In this document: in pieces, positions 47,971 through 57,192 of the stretch
Layout of the letters: every line of letters begins with the position of its first letter
Numbering within the stretch: the stretch's first letter is position 1
From: Roseitranquillus sp963776845
Lineage (GTDB): Bacteria > Pseudomonadota > Alphaproteobacteria > Rhodobacterales > Rhodobacteraceae
NCBI GenBank assembly: GCA_963776845.1
Contig: CAVZOJ010000003.1
Location: 682,001-746,000 of the forward strand
Reading direction: 5' to 3'
DNA length: 64,000 nucleotides
Translations under genes and position numbers: made by a program
Notes under the pieces: generated by a model
Database searches by the model: none
Seen by the model: the letters and a program-made list of their open reading frames with translations, nothing else
Told to the model about the DNA's origin: nothing

Positions 47971-48168
47971 ATGTCAGCACCGAAAACCGATCTCGACAAG
48001 CAGGAAAAGCGACACAAGGCGCCGCTGCTCGGGATGCGCGCCGTCGTATTGTGGGCGCTGGTTCTTCTGGTGTTGCTGATCATCTTTCTTGCCGTTCGGG
48101 GCAACGATCCCGGCGATGGAGTGCCGGTAACTGAGGAGCAGGAGCCCGCAGCGGTGGAGACCGACTGA
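47971..48168 (+). CDS. Small single-span membrane protein
   Basis: Protein of 65 residues starting at ATG 47971 with AAGGAG upstream. A charged cytoplasmic segment (SAPKTDLDKQEKRHKAP) is followed by one transmembrane helix (AVVLWALVLLVLLIIFLAV) and a short acidic periplasmic tail. No family is recognised. It is divergent from pepN and lies upstream of glcB. Confidence 0.68.
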   Translation: MSAPKTDLDKQEKRHKAPLLGMRAVVLWALVLLVLLIIFLAVRGNDPGDGVPVTEEQEPAAVETD

Positions 48169-48312
48169 TCTACCGCACCTGACGGCCCCAGCTCGACTGA
48201 TCGTTTCGCGCGCCCTCGCAGGCGGTTGCTGACGACGGCGCTGGGCCGGTGCGGTTGCCAATTGCCTGACCCCTTCCTAATCAGGGCGCGATTTCTGAAG
48301 AGAGGCATGGTG

Positions 48313-50469
48313 ATGAGCGAGAGGGTCGAGCGGTCCGGACTTCAAGTTGCAGCTGAACTCGCGAGTTTCATTGAGGACGAGGTCCTGCCCGGGGCAGAGG
48401 TCGCGGCAGAGGCCTTCTGGGACGGCTTCGCGTCTTTGGTGGCTGACCTCACACCTAAGAATCGCCGCCTCCTCGAGATCCGCGAGGAACTTCAAGCGAG
48501 CATTGACGCCTGGCATCGCGGCCGGCGTGTGAGCTCAATCGTGCCGTCCGAGTACGAAGCATTCCTGTCGGACATCGGGTATCTTGTTCCGGAAGGAAGC
48601 GACTTCGCAATCGATACCGGACCGACGGATCCCGAGATCGCGAACATCGCCGGGCCGCAGCTCGTCGTGCCGATCATGAACGCCCGCTATGCCCTGAATG
48701 CCGCCAACGCGCGCTGGGGATCCCTCTACGATGCCCTCTATGGGACCGATGCGCTGGGAGACCTTCCGACGGGCACGGAATTTGATCCTGAGCGCGGTGC
48801 CCGTGTCATCGCGCGCGCCAAGGCGTTTCTCGACGAAACTTTTCCGCTGGAAGGTGCGCGCCACGCGGACGCGACAGGCTACGCGGTTATCGATGGCGCA
48901 CTTCGTGCGTCTACTGAGGGTGGCGACGCCGCGCTCGTCGCGCCGGAGGCGTTTATCGGCTACTCGGGATCACACGAGACGCCAGACAGCGTCGTTCTGC
49001 GTAACCACGGCCTGCACGTGCGCATCGTCATCGATCGCGCCCACTCGATCGGCAAGACGGACCCGGCTGGTGTCGCCGACGTCGTTCTGGAATCGGCCAT
49101 GAGCGTGATCATGGACTGCGAGGACAGCGTCGCTGCGGTCGACGCGGAAGACAAGGTTCTTGCCTACCGGAACTGGCTCGGCCTCATGCGTGGAGACCTG
49201 ACCGAGGAGGTGGAAAAGGGCGGCAAGAGCTTCACGCGCCGCCTGAACGAGGACCTCGTTCTGCACGGTCCGGAGGGCGACGTGACGCTCAAGGGGCGCG
49301 CCCTGATGCTGGTCCGCAATGTCGGCCACCTCATGACCAACCCCGCGATCCTCGATCAGGAGGGCAACGAGATCTTCGAGGGTCTCATGGACGCGATGAT
49401 CACCACCACCATCGCCATACACGACCTCAAGGGTGGCGGGTCCATTCGGAACTCCGTCACGGGTTCGGTCTACGTGGTGAAACCCAAGATGCATGGTCCC
49501 GACGAGGTGGGCTTCGCCGACGAGATCTTCACGCGCGTCGAGAAGGTTCTGAACCTGCGCCCCGGCACCGTAAAGCTCGGCATCATGGACGAGGAGCGTC
49601 GCACGTCGGTCAACCTCAAGGAATGCATTCGCGCCGCGAAGTCGCGCGTCGCCTTCATCAACACCGGCTTCCTCGACCGCACCGGCGACGAGATCCACAC
49701 ATCGATGGAAGCGGGTCCGATGATCCGGAAGGGCGAGATGAAGCACTCGGCCTGGATCAAGGCCTACGAGGACGGCAACGTCGACATCGGCCTCGCGTGC
49801 GGCCTTCGCGGCAAGGCGCAGATCGGCAAGGGCATGTGGGCGATGCCGGACAAGATGGCCGACATGCTGGAGCAAAAGGTCGGTCATCCCCTTGCAGGCG
49901 CAAGCACGGCATGGGTGCCTTCGCCGACCGCTGCCACGCTTCACGCCATCCACTACCATCAGGTCGACGTCGCCGCCCGCCAGGACGAGATCGCCGCCGG
50001 CGGATCCCGAGCCTCCCTGCAGGATCTTCTGACCATCCCACTTGCGGAGGGAAAGAACTGGTCCGATGAGGAAATCCGCGACGAGATCGAGAACAACGCG
50101 CAGGGCATCCTCGGCTACGTCGTCCGCTGGATCGACCAGGGCGTCGGTTGCTCCAAGGTTCCCGACATCGACGACGTGGCGCTGATGGAGGATCGCGCGA
50201 CCTGCCGCATCTCGTCGCAAGCGATGGCCAACTGGCTGCACCACGGCGTCATCTCCGAAGAGCAGGCAATGGCGACGATGAAGAAGATGGCAGAGGTCGT
50301 CGACCGCCAGAACCAGGACGACCCGACCTATCGCCCGATGGCCCCATCCTTCGACGGGGCCGCGTTCAAGGCCGCCTGCGACCTTGTCTTCAAGGGACGT
50401 GAGCAGCCGTCGGGCTACACCGAGCCCGTGCTTCACGCCCGCCGGCGGGAGCTGAAGGCGCAGGCTTGA
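48313..50469 (+). CDS. glcB: Malate synthase G
   Basis: Condenses glyoxylate with acetyl-CoA to malate, letting the cell grow on glycolate or acetate. It has 718 residues, the length of the monomeric G isoform. Visible family blocks are MDCEDSVAAVDAEDKVLAYRNW, GRALMLVRNVGHLMTNPAI and GTVKLGIMDEERRTSVNLKE, which include the acidic metal and catalytic residues. ATG at 48313 is preferred over 48307 by ribosome-site spacing (AGAGG). The next gene is glcG, as in glycolate operons, but glcDEF are not here. Confidence 0.95.
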   Translation: MSERVERSGLQVAAELASFIEDEVLPGAEVAAEAFWDGFASLVADLTPKNRRLLEIREELQASIDAWHRGRRVSSIVPSEYEAFLSDIGYLVPEGSDFAIDTGPTDPEIANIAGPQLVVPIMNARYALNAANARWGSLYDALYGTDALGDLPTGTEFDPERGARVIARAKAFLDETFPLEGARHADATGYAVIDGALRASTEGGDAALVAPEAFIGYSGSHETPDSVVLRNHGLHVRIVIDRAHSIGKTDPAGVADVVLESAMSVIMDCEDSVAAVDAEDKVLAYRNWLGLMRGDLTEEVEKGGKSFTRRLNEDLVLHGPEGDVTLKGRALMLVRNVGHLMTNPAILDQEGNEIFEGLMDAMITTTIAIHDLKGGGSIRNSVTGSVYVVKPKMHGPDEVGFADEIFTRVEKVLNLRPGTVKLGIMDEERRTSVNLKECIRAAKSRVAFINTGFLDRTGDEIHTSMEAGPMIRKGEMKHSAWIKAYEDGNVDIGLACGLRGKAQIGKGMWAMPDKMADMLEQKVGHPLAGASTAWVPSPTAATLHAIHYHQVDVAARQDEIAAGGSRASLQDLLTIPLAEGKNWSDEEIRDEIENNAQGILGYVVRWIDQGVGCSKVPDIDDVALMEDRATCRISSQAMANWLHHGVISEEQAMATMKKMAEVVDRQNQDDPTYRPMAPSFDGAAFKAACDLVFKGREQPSGYTEPVLHARRRELKAQA

Positions 50470-50677
50470 CGACTGCCGTCTGCAGGACCCTCGCTAGGGG
50501 TCGCTCCAATATTTCGCCTCTTGGTTCAGTTTCCAGCGACGTCGGCGGCGTGGAGCACCCCCCTCGTGGGGTCGACACGCCGCTCTCCCGCTTGTGACCA
50601 GGATTGGCGAGTTTCACCTGCTTAGCCGAATTCGATATGTGCTGTGACGCCAAAACCCAACTAAAAGGAAGCCGTGC

Positions 50678-51097
50678 ATGATCAAACTTGAACAGGCGCA
50701 GACGATCATTCGGGAGGTCTTTGCCAAGGGCGCGGAGCTGGGGTTGAAGCCTCTCTCCGTCGTGGTCCTCGATGCCGGGGGCCATCCGATCGCGTTCGAG
50801 CGGCAGGACGGCGCCAGCCCCGGACGATTCGAGATTGCCCGCGGCAAGGCCTATGGCGCGGTGATGACGGGTATGCCCGGCTCCGCGCTCAAGGCACGGG
50901 CCGAGGAGCAGGCATATTTCGTCGCCGCGCTCAACGGCGCCTTCGGCGGCAAGGTGGTTCCAGTGCCCGGTGGCATTCTGGTAAGTGATGGCGAGCGCGT
51001 GATCGGGGCCGTTGGGGTCACCGGAGACACCTCCGACAATGATGCCGCAGCCGGACTCGCCGGGATTGAAGCCGCAGGCCTCGCGGGCACGGCATGA
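50678..51097 (+). CDS. GlcG/HbpS family protein (DUF336)
   Basis: Small protein of 139 residues with the GlcG/HbpS pattern: LKPLSVVVLDAGGHPIAFERQDGA, KAYGAVMTGMPGSAL and GGILVSDGERVIGAVGVTGDTSDNDA. Relatives bind haem or are of unknown role. Its place after malate synthase G mirrors the glc operon of enterobacteria. It is separated from glcB by 208 bases without features. Confidence 0.88.
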   Translation: MIKLEQAQTIIREVFAKGAELGLKPLSVVVLDAGGHPIAFERQDGASPGRFEIARGKAYGAVMTGMPGSALKARAEEQAYFVAALNGAFGGKVVPVPGGILVSDGERVIGAVGVTGDTSDNDAAAGLAGIEAAGLAGTA

Positions 51098-51283
51098 CGC
51101 CCGACCGAAAGCAGCGAATCTGTCCAACGTGGCATCAGGATGCGTTCATGAGGTGCGCAGCCATCGTCGTCGGTGCCCGGCTTCTGGTCAGTAGCGATGC
51201 AGGCGCGAATGAAGACGAGCCTTGGCCTTGGAGTCTGCCGTCGGTTATGCCCTTATCGCGACACGCAGCAGGCTAGTGGGCTC

Positions 51284-52060
51284 ATGGCACGCCCCATCAT
51301 CGGAATCATCGGCAATTCCCATCTGATCAACGATCAGTACCCGACCCACGCCGGCGGTACGATGACCTCTCATGCGGTCGGCTGTGTCGCGGATTGTGTG
51401 CCTCTGATCGTGCCAGCGGATCCCACCGTCGTATCCGTGCAGGATCTGCTCGAGGCGTGCGATGGCTTCCTGCTGCCCGGCGGGCGGCCCAACGTTCACC
51501 CTGAGGAATATGGAGAGGAACCGACCGAGGCACACGGCACCTTCGACCGCGACCGGGATGCAATCACGCTGCCGCTGGTTCGCGCATGCGTCGAGCGCGG
51601 CCAACCGGTGCTCGGCATCTGCCGCGGCTTCCAGGAAGTCAACGTGGCCTTGGGCGGGACTTTGCACCCCGAGATCCGCGACATTCCCGGGCGCATGAAC
51701 CACCGGATGCCTCCCGACGGCACTCTGGAGGAAAAGTTCGCGATCCGCCATACGGTCACATTCCGCGAGGGTGGTCCATTCCACCGCCTCTTCGGCGCGA
51801 CGAAGGTGATGACGAACACACTCCACGGGCAGGGCATCGTCCGCCCCGGTCGCCGTGTCGTTGTCGACGGCATGGCGGACGACGGCACCGCAGAAGCACT
51901 CTATGTCGAGGGCGCGCCGGGCTTCGCGCTATCGGTCCAATGGCATCCTGAGTTTCGCGCCGGCACCGACCCTGTCTCGCGCCCCCTGTTTGAGGCCTTC
52001 GGGAAGGCATGCCGGGAGTGGAGCCGCAGCCGCCGCGCTCCGGTGCTCGACTCCGTCTGA
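51284..52060 (+). CDS. Gamma-glutamyl-GABA hydrolase-like protein (peptidase C26)
   Basis: Class I glutamine amidotransferase-like hydrolase of 258 residues. The nucleophile is the cysteine in GICRGFQEVNVALGG, and the catalytic His/Glu are in SVQWHPEFR. The closest known role is PuuD, which hydrolyses gamma-glutamyl-GABA in putrescine catabolism; other C26 members act on other gamma-glutamyl compounds. No puu genes are adjacent, so the substrate is uncertain. ATG at 51284. Confidence 0.89.
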   Translation: MARPIIGIIGNSHLINDQYPTHAGGTMTSHAVGCVADCVPLIVPADPTVVSVQDLLEACDGFLLPGGRPNVHPEEYGEEPTEAHGTFDRDRDAITLPLVRACVERGQPVLGICRGFQEVNVALGGTLHPEIRDIPGRMNHRMPPDGTLEEKFAIRHTVTFREGGPFHRLFGATKVMTNTLHGQGIVRPGRRVVVDGMADDGTAEALYVEGAPGFALSVQWHPEFRAGTDPVSRPLFEAFGKACREWSRSRRAPVLDSV

Positions 52061-52164
52061 CCGGCCGGCCCCGTGCGCCCGCTGTGCCGCATTTCGCGGT
52101 TCCCTCTCGCGATGTAACGCCCGAGGCTAGGAGACGATAGGTACTCCTCGCTGCGGTCTCGCCG

Positions 52165-53298
52165 CTACTTGGCCCCACGTCCGGCTGCTCCGCCGCTGCG
52201 GGGGGCGAACAGTCGCCACGCGACGAGCGCCGCGACGATCCCTGTAACTACCGGCCGTTCGCGCATGGCGTCACCGATCTCGCGGCGCGGAAATCGCCTC
52301 GAGGAGGTCTCTGGCGGCACGTCATCCTTCCGGGGGTCGACCTCGACGAGGGCGTTGGGCCTCGTGTCCGCCTTGACGGCGCCCCTGTGACCCATGGCCT
52401 CCTCGGGCCCGGTTGTCGTATCTCGCCTGGTCTGATGCTCCATCTCGGAGTTCAGTTCTGCGCCGAGCAAGACGATGAACGACGACAGCCACAGCCACGT
52501 CAGCAGCACGATGACCCCGCCAAGCGTCCCGTAGGTCTCGTTGTAGCTCCCGAAGTTCTGCGCGTAGATCGAGAAGGCGACGGTGCCGACCAGCCACATT
52601 ACCGTCGCGACGATCGCTCCGGGGCTGACCCACCGCCACCTCGGGTTCTCGCGCGACGGACCGAACCGATAGAGGACCGCGAGGCCGAAGACGGTCAGCA
52701 CCGCCAGCAGGGGCCATTGAAGCCAGTTAATTGCGGCCGCGATCCGTTCCGGCAGACCGACGAATGCCAGGAGCGCAGGCACAACGATCATCACTCCGAA
52801 GGTGACCAGAAGGCCGAAGATCAGGAACAGGGTCAGGGCGATGCCCGTCGCGTATAGGGCGAGAAACCCGCGCTTTTCGCTCTCGTCGTAGGCGATATTC
52901 ATCCCTTCCATCAGGGTCATCATTCCCTTGGTCGCGCCATAGAGCGCGAGGGCCAGGCCGATCAGCGCGGCGAACCCCGTCGCCGTCTCGTCTCCACCTG
53001 TGACCGCGACCAGCTGGTCGCGAATGATCGCCGCCGCGTTTTCGGGGAGCACGGCAAGCGCCGATTCCAGGCGCGACACGACATTTTCCGGATCCAGGAC
53101 GTAGCCAGCGATGGAGATCAGCGCCGCTACTGCAGGAAAAATCGCCAGCAGACCGAAGAAGGCCACGCCTGCCGACACGACGGACACGTGATCCGAAACG
53201 ACCTCGTCCTTTATCCTCAGCAGGATGTCCTTCCAGCCTCGTCGAGGTATCTCCGCCGGCCGCCTTGCCATCTGTCCGCGCGTCGCGTCGCTGCTCAT
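52165..53298 (-). CDS. YihY/BrkB-family membrane protein
   Basis: Inner-membrane protein of 377 residues in the YihY/virulence factor BrkB family, whose function is not established. It has six or so transmembrane helices, with family motifs VSAGVAFFGLLAIFPAV near the N-terminus and GTLGGVIVLLTWLWLSSFIVLLGAELN near residue 290. A charged cytoplasmic tail ends with a further hydrophobic stretch (VVTGIVAALVAWRLF). ATG at 53298. It converges on the peptidase C26 gene with a 104-base gap. Confidence 0.9.
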   Translation of the reverse strand: MSSDATRGQMARRPAEIPRRGWKDILLRIKDEVVSDHVSVVSAGVAFFGLLAIFPAVAALISIAGYVLDPENVVSRLESALAVLPENAAAIIRDQLVAVTGGDETATGFAALIGLALALYGATKGMMTLMEGMNIAYDESEKRGFLALYATGIALTLFLIFGLLVTFGVMIVVPALLAFVGLPERIAAAINWLQWPLLAVLTVFGLAVLYRFGPSRENPRWRWVSPGAIVATVMWLVGTVAFSIYAQNFGSYNETYGTLGGVIVLLTWLWLSSFIVLLGAELNSEMEHQTRRDTTTGPEEAMGHRGAVKADTRPNALVEVDPRKDDVPPETSSRRFPRREIGDAMRERPVVTGIVAALVAWRLFAPRSGGAAGRGAK

Positions 53299-53474
53299 GT
53301 CTCGTACTCCGATCTTCTGGTCGCCAACGCATTTTCTCTCAGATGGATGCCGCGACCAAAAAAAAGAGTTCGCGCCGCGCGCTGCAAAAGCCGCTGCGGC
53401 CATCGAAGAGCGGGGGTGGGCATTCGCGACGAAACGCGCCAGATCACTGGCAGCAGCGAGCCGGGAGGAGCACG

Positions 53475-54161
53475 ATGAGGAGATCGCGCGTCAACGAGAT
53501 CATGGAGGAGGCTGACGGACTGATCCGCCGGCATGGATTCGTGCTTCCCCCCTTTGCGTACTGGTCGCCGGATGAATTCGCGGAGCGATCTCGCGGCACC
53601 CGGATCGCCGAGGCGAGGATGGGCTGGGACATCACCGACTTCGGCGCCGGAGAGTTCGATCGAATGGGGCTATTCCTCTTCACGCTGCGCAACGGGACGC
53701 TTTCCGACCTGCGGCGTGGCGGGGGCATGTGCTATGCCGAGAAGCTGCTGATCTCGAAGGAGGATCAGCTTTCGCCGATGCACACCCACATCATCAAGGC
53801 GGAGGATATCATCAACCGCGGCGGCGCTACGCTCGCCGTGCAACTCTATGGTTCTGACGGCGACGGCAACTTCGACGAAAGCGCCGGCGGCACCGTCCAG
53901 TGCGACGGGACCGCGCGCGACTTCCAGCCCGGTGAGGTTCTGGCGCTTCAGCCGGGTCAGAGCGTGACGCTGATGCCGGGAGACTGGCACGCCTTCTGGG
54001 GAGAGGGCGGGGACGTTTTGATCGGCGAGGTCTCCACCGTGAACGACGACATCACCGATAACATCTATCGCGAGCCGATTGGCCGCTTCAGCGAGATCGA
54101 AGAGGATGAGCCGCCACGCCACCTGCTGGTGTCGGATTACGAGGCGTGGCTGTCGTCCTGA
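53475..54161 (+). CDS. D-lyxose/D-mannose isomerase-like cupin protein
   Basis: Cytoplasmic protein of 228 residues resembling D-lyxose ketol-isomerase (YdaE type). The metal site is in SPMHTHIIKAEDIINRGG (two His, Glu) with a later histidine in PGDWHAFWGEGG. ATG at 53475 follows GGGAGGAG. No sugar transporter or kinase gene is beside it. Its end overlaps the convergent GNAT gene by 25 bases. Confidence 0.86.
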   Translation: MRRSRVNEIMEEADGLIRRHGFVLPPFAYWSPDEFAERSRGTRIAEARMGWDITDFGAGEFDRMGLFLFTLRNGTLSDLRRGGGMCYAEKLLISKEDQLSPMHTHIIKAEDIINRGGATLAVQLYGSDGDGNFDESAGGTVQCDGTARDFQPGEVLALQPGQSVTLMPGDWHAFWGEGGDVLIGEVSTVNDDITDNIYREPIGRFSEIEEDEPPRHLLVSDYEAWLSS

Positions 54162-54628
54162 TAAGAAAGGCGCTTGAACATCCTTACTCGGCGCAGCTTC
54201 TGGCCGTTCCGATCCACCGTCTCCTCGCCGTCGCGGGACCAGCCGTGGCGTGCGAAGAATGGCTCGGCGACAAGGCTCGCGCCGGTCGTCAGGCGGTCGA
54301 CGTGCATCAGGCGCATCTCCGCCTCGACGCGATCGAGGAGCCTGCGCGCCACATCCTTGCCATGATACTCCGGCAGGACGTAGGCCAGATCTACGTGACC
54401 TGCCGGCGTTGCAGCGATGAAGCCCACGATGCGGGCTCCCAGGACCGCGACGAAGCATTCCGTCGTGCCGAGCCGCTCGACCCAGCCCTCGAACGGCGTG
54501 TCAGGCGCCCATGCGTGCCGCTGGGCTTCGTCATAGTGCGCGGCTGCCCCGTTCAGGACGGCGTCGCGCAGCACCTCGTAGAGCCGGCCTTCCTCGCTAG
54601 ATCGCATCCGGCGCAGCGCAAGCGTCAT
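54137..54628 (-). CDS. GNAT-family N-acetyltransferase
   Basis: Acetyl-CoA-dependent N-acyltransferase of 163 residues. The acetyl-CoA loop region is VDLAYVLPEYHGKDVARRLLDRVEAEM, followed by the late FFARHGW segment. Substrate unknown. ATG at 54628 overlaps the kynureninase stop as ATGA, so the two are translationally coupled. Confidence 0.87.
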   Translation of the reverse strand: MTLALRRMRSSEEGRLYEVLRDAVLNGAAAHYDEAQRHAWAPDTPFEGWVERLGTTECFVAVLGARIVGFIAATPAGHVDLAYVLPEYHGKDVARRLLDRVEAEMRLMHVDRLTTGASLVAEPFFARHGWSRDGEETVDRNGQKLRRVRMFKRLSYQDDSHAS

Positions 54629-55815
54629 GTGACGGCAGCACGGCGGCGGAAGTCCTCTCGATCCCACAAGCCGTCGTCGATGATGCGCGCGAGGATCTCC
54701 ACGGCGCGGCGGACGTCGTGCTCGGACAGGTAGAGCGGGGTGAAGCCAAACCGCAGGATGTCGGGCGCGCGGAAGTCTCCGATCACGCCCTCCGCGATGA
54801 GAGCCTGCATGATCGCGTAGCCCTCGGCGTGCCGGAAAGAGACCTGGCTGCCGCGAATGTGCGGATCACGCGGCGAGGCGAGGGTCAGGTCAGGGCAGCC
54901 AGCCTCGACGCCCTCGATGAACACCGCCTGCAGCCTCAGTGACTCGGCGCGCACGTCGGTCATGTCGACATCGTCCCAGGCATCGAGAGCGGCATCGAGG
55001 GCGGCGAGCTGGATCATCGGCGGCGTGCCGACCCGCATCCGCTCGATCCCGCGACCCGGCCTATAGTCGAGGTCGAAGGCGAACGGCGACTCGTGCCCGA
55101 GCCATCCTGCCAGTGCCGGCTCGGCGGTGTCGGCGTGTCGCGGGGCGACGTAGATGAAGGCGGGCGCGCCGGGACCTCCATTGAGGTACTTGTAGGTGCA
55201 GCCGACGGCGAAATCCGCCCCGGCACCCGCGACGTCGACGGGCAAGGCGCCGGCGGAATGCGCGAGGTCCCAGACGGTCAGCGCGTCGGCGTCGTGGGCG
55301 AGCTTCGTCAATGCCTGCATGTCGTGTCGGCGGCCGGTTCGGTAGTCGACCTCCGTGAGCATGGCGACGGCGACGTCCGGGCCGATCGCGTCCACGACCT
55401 CCTCCGGCGCCACGACGCGCAGCTCATGCCGCTTCGTCAGCTTGGCGAGCCCTTCGGCCATGTAGAGATCGGACGGAAAGTTGCCGTTGTCGGACAGGAT
55501 CACGCGACGCTCGGGCCGCATCTCCAGCGCCGCGGCGAGCGCCTGGAAGACCTTGATCGACAGCGTGTCCCCCATCACGACGTGGCCGGGCTCCGCCCCG
55601 ATCAGCCGCGCGATCCGGTCGCCAACGCGGCGCGGCGCGTCCATCCAGCCGGCGCGGTTCCAGGCGCCGATCAGCATCTCGCCCCACTCGTCGCGAACCA
55701 TCGCCTCGAGCCGTTGCGGCACCGCGCGGGCGAGGGGCCCCAGCGAGTTGCCGTCGAGATAGATGATGCCCTCGGGCAGATCGAAGAGCGCGCGGGTGGC
55801 CGAGAAATCCGTCAT
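54625..55815 (-). CDS. kynU: Kynureninase
   Basis: PLP enzyme splitting kynurenine to anthranilate and alanine in tryptophan degradation, 396 residues. The PLP lysine is K209 in GCTYKYLNGGPG, and DGNSLGPL and DLAHSAGALPV are conserved. ATG at 55815. It lies between the SDR gene (31-base gap upstream) and the coupled GNAT gene. Other kyn genes are not in the window. Confidence 0.95.
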   Translation of the reverse strand: MTDFSATRALFDLPEGIIYLDGNSLGPLARAVPQRLEAMVRDEWGEMLIGAWNRAGWMDAPRRVGDRIARLIGAEPGHVVMGDTLSIKVFQALAAALEMRPERRVILSDNGNFPSDLYMAEGLAKLTKRHELRVVAPEEVVDAIGPDVAVAMLTEVDYRTGRRHDMQALTKLAHDADALTVWDLAHSAGALPVDVAGAGADFAVGCTYKYLNGGPGAPAFIYVAPRHADTAEPALAGWLGHESPFAFDLDYRPGRGIERMRVGTPPMIQLAALDAALDAWDDVDMTDVRAESLRLQAVFIEGVEAGCPDLTLASPRDPHIRGSQVSFRHAEGYAIMQALIAEGVIGDFRAPDILRFGFTPLYLSEHDVRRAVEILARIIDDGLWDREDFRRRAAVT

Positions 55816-55846
55816 CGTGTTCTTCTCCTGGGCGGGCGCAGTCCGG

Positions 55847-56596
55847 TCAAGCCTCTCCGCCGGAGATTTCGATGGCCTGGCCGTTCACGCTCTCCGACCC
55901 GGCGCCGCAGAGCCACAGCGCCGCCGCCGCGACCTCCTCCGCCCGGACGAGGCGGCCGTGGGGGTTGGCGCCGACCATCATCGCCGTCGCCTCGTCGTCC
56001 GAGACGCCGGCGCGCTGGCGGATCGCGGCAACGTTGCGGGTCACGATCTCCGTCTCGACGTAGCCGGGGCAGAGCGCGTTGAACGTGATCTGGCGCCCGG
56101 CGTAGTCTGCGGCCAAGCCTCGAACCAGGCCCACTACGCCGTGCTTGGACGCGGTATATGCGGCCGCGCCCCGCAGCCCTCGGACGCCAGCGATCGAGGA
56201 GACGGCGATGACGCGGCCCCAATCGAGGTCGCGCATCGTCTTCAGGCTCTCGCGGATCGTCAGGAATGCGCCGTCGAGGTTCGTCGCCATGATCGCCCGC
56301 CAGAATGCCAGATCGGTCTTGTGCAACGCACGTCCCTCCGCGATGCCGGCGTTCGCGACGCAGATCGCGACCGGACCACGGCGTTCGACGGCCTGCGCAA
56401 AGCCGTCCCTTACCGAGGTTTCGTCCGTCACATCCATCCGCAAGGGATGGATGCGTTCGCCTGCCGCTGCCTCCAGAACTTCGGCTCGACGCCCCGTGAT
56501 CGTGACCTCGACGCCCGCGTCGGCAAGGGCCCTGGCGATGGCCAGGCCGATGCCGGTGCCACCGCCGGTGACGAGTGCATACTTTCCCTCCAGCAT
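55847..56596 (-). CDS. Short-chain dehydrogenase/reductase
   Basis: NAD(P)-dependent oxidoreductase of 249 residues. The cofactor motif is TGGGTGIG (10-17), ANAG follows near residue 81, and the catalytic residues are S133/S134, Y147 and K151 (YTASK). It resembles the acetoacetyl-CoA/3-hydroxyacyl reductase group, but the substrate cannot be called. ATG at 56596. It lies upstream of kynU on the same strand and probably shares a transcript. Confidence 0.9.
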   Translation of the reverse strand: MLEGKYALVTGGGTGIGLAIARALADAGVEVTITGRRAEVLEAAAGERIHPLRMDVTDETSVRDGFAQAVERRGPVAICVANAGIAEGRALHKTDLAFWRAIMATNLDGAFLTIRESLKTMRDLDWGRVIAVSSIAGVRGLRGAAAYTASKHGVVGLVRGLAADYAGRQITFNALCPGYVETEIVTRNVAAIRQRAGVSDDEATAMMVGANPHGRLVRAEEVAAAALWLCGAGSESVNGQAIEISGGEA

Positions 56597-56670
56597 TCGC
56601 CGAGCGTATCGGGTCCTCGTCCGGCCGCAAGGCTTGGCAGCGGCGCCGGCCTCCGGTAGCCCCGGACAGC

Positions 56671-57114
56671 ATGAGGCTGATCGACTTTCCCCCCGTGTGG
56701 CTGCTCGCGTTCCTCGCTGCGGCATGGTTGCAAGCGCAATACGCGCCGACGCCGTTTCCGCAGCCGCTTGGCCACGACATCGGCGCATTCGCAATCCTGT
56801 GCGGCATCGTGCTGACGGCCTCGGCAATGCGTCAGTTCCAGCGGCACAAGACGACCATCCATCCGCACAGGGACGCCGCGCAGTTGATCACCAGCGGCAT
56901 ATTCAGCAAGTCGAGAAACCCGATCTACCTGGCGGACGTGCTCTTTCTCGCGGGCTTCGCACTGTGGTGGGGATCCGTTCTGGGGCTGCTGCTTGTCCCC
57001 GTTCTCGTGACCATACTGACGCGGCGGTTCATCCACGTCGAAGAGGCGCGACTGAGACTGGCGTTCGGGGAGTCCTACGAAAACTATGCGCAACAGACGC
57101 GCCGCTGGCTCTGA
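56671..57114 (+). CDS. Isoprenylcysteine carboxyl methyltransferase-like membrane protein
   Basis: Integral membrane methyltransferase of 147 residues in the ICMT/PEMT superfamily. The AdoMet-binding C-terminal pattern is SRNPIYLADVLF and RRFIHVEEARLRLAFGESYENYAQQTRRWL, with about four helices. The bacterial substrate is unknown. ATG at 56671. It precedes pntA by 78 bases on the same strand. Confidence 0.86.
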   Translation: MRLIDFPPVWLLAFLAAAWLQAQYAPTPFPQPLGHDIGAFAILCGIVLTASAMRQFQRHKTTIHPHRDAAQLITSGIFSKSRNPIYLADVLFLAGFALWWGSVLGLLLVPVLVTILTRRFIHVEEARLRLAFGESYENYAQQTRRWL

Positions 57115-57192
57115 TTGCGCTATGTTGGGCCGCTTGTGGAATATTGTTGCGCCGGATAAGCAGGCGCAAAGAGCCAGAACGGGGGATGGCGC

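Noticed and set aside
50470..50515. Possible terminator after glcB (GACCCT...AGGGGTC)
   Set aside because: The stem is short and imperfect, and no T-tract follows.
51094..51276. A 60-codon open frame after glcG
   Set aside because: It overlaps the glcG stop, lacks a convincing ribosome site and has no recognisable features.
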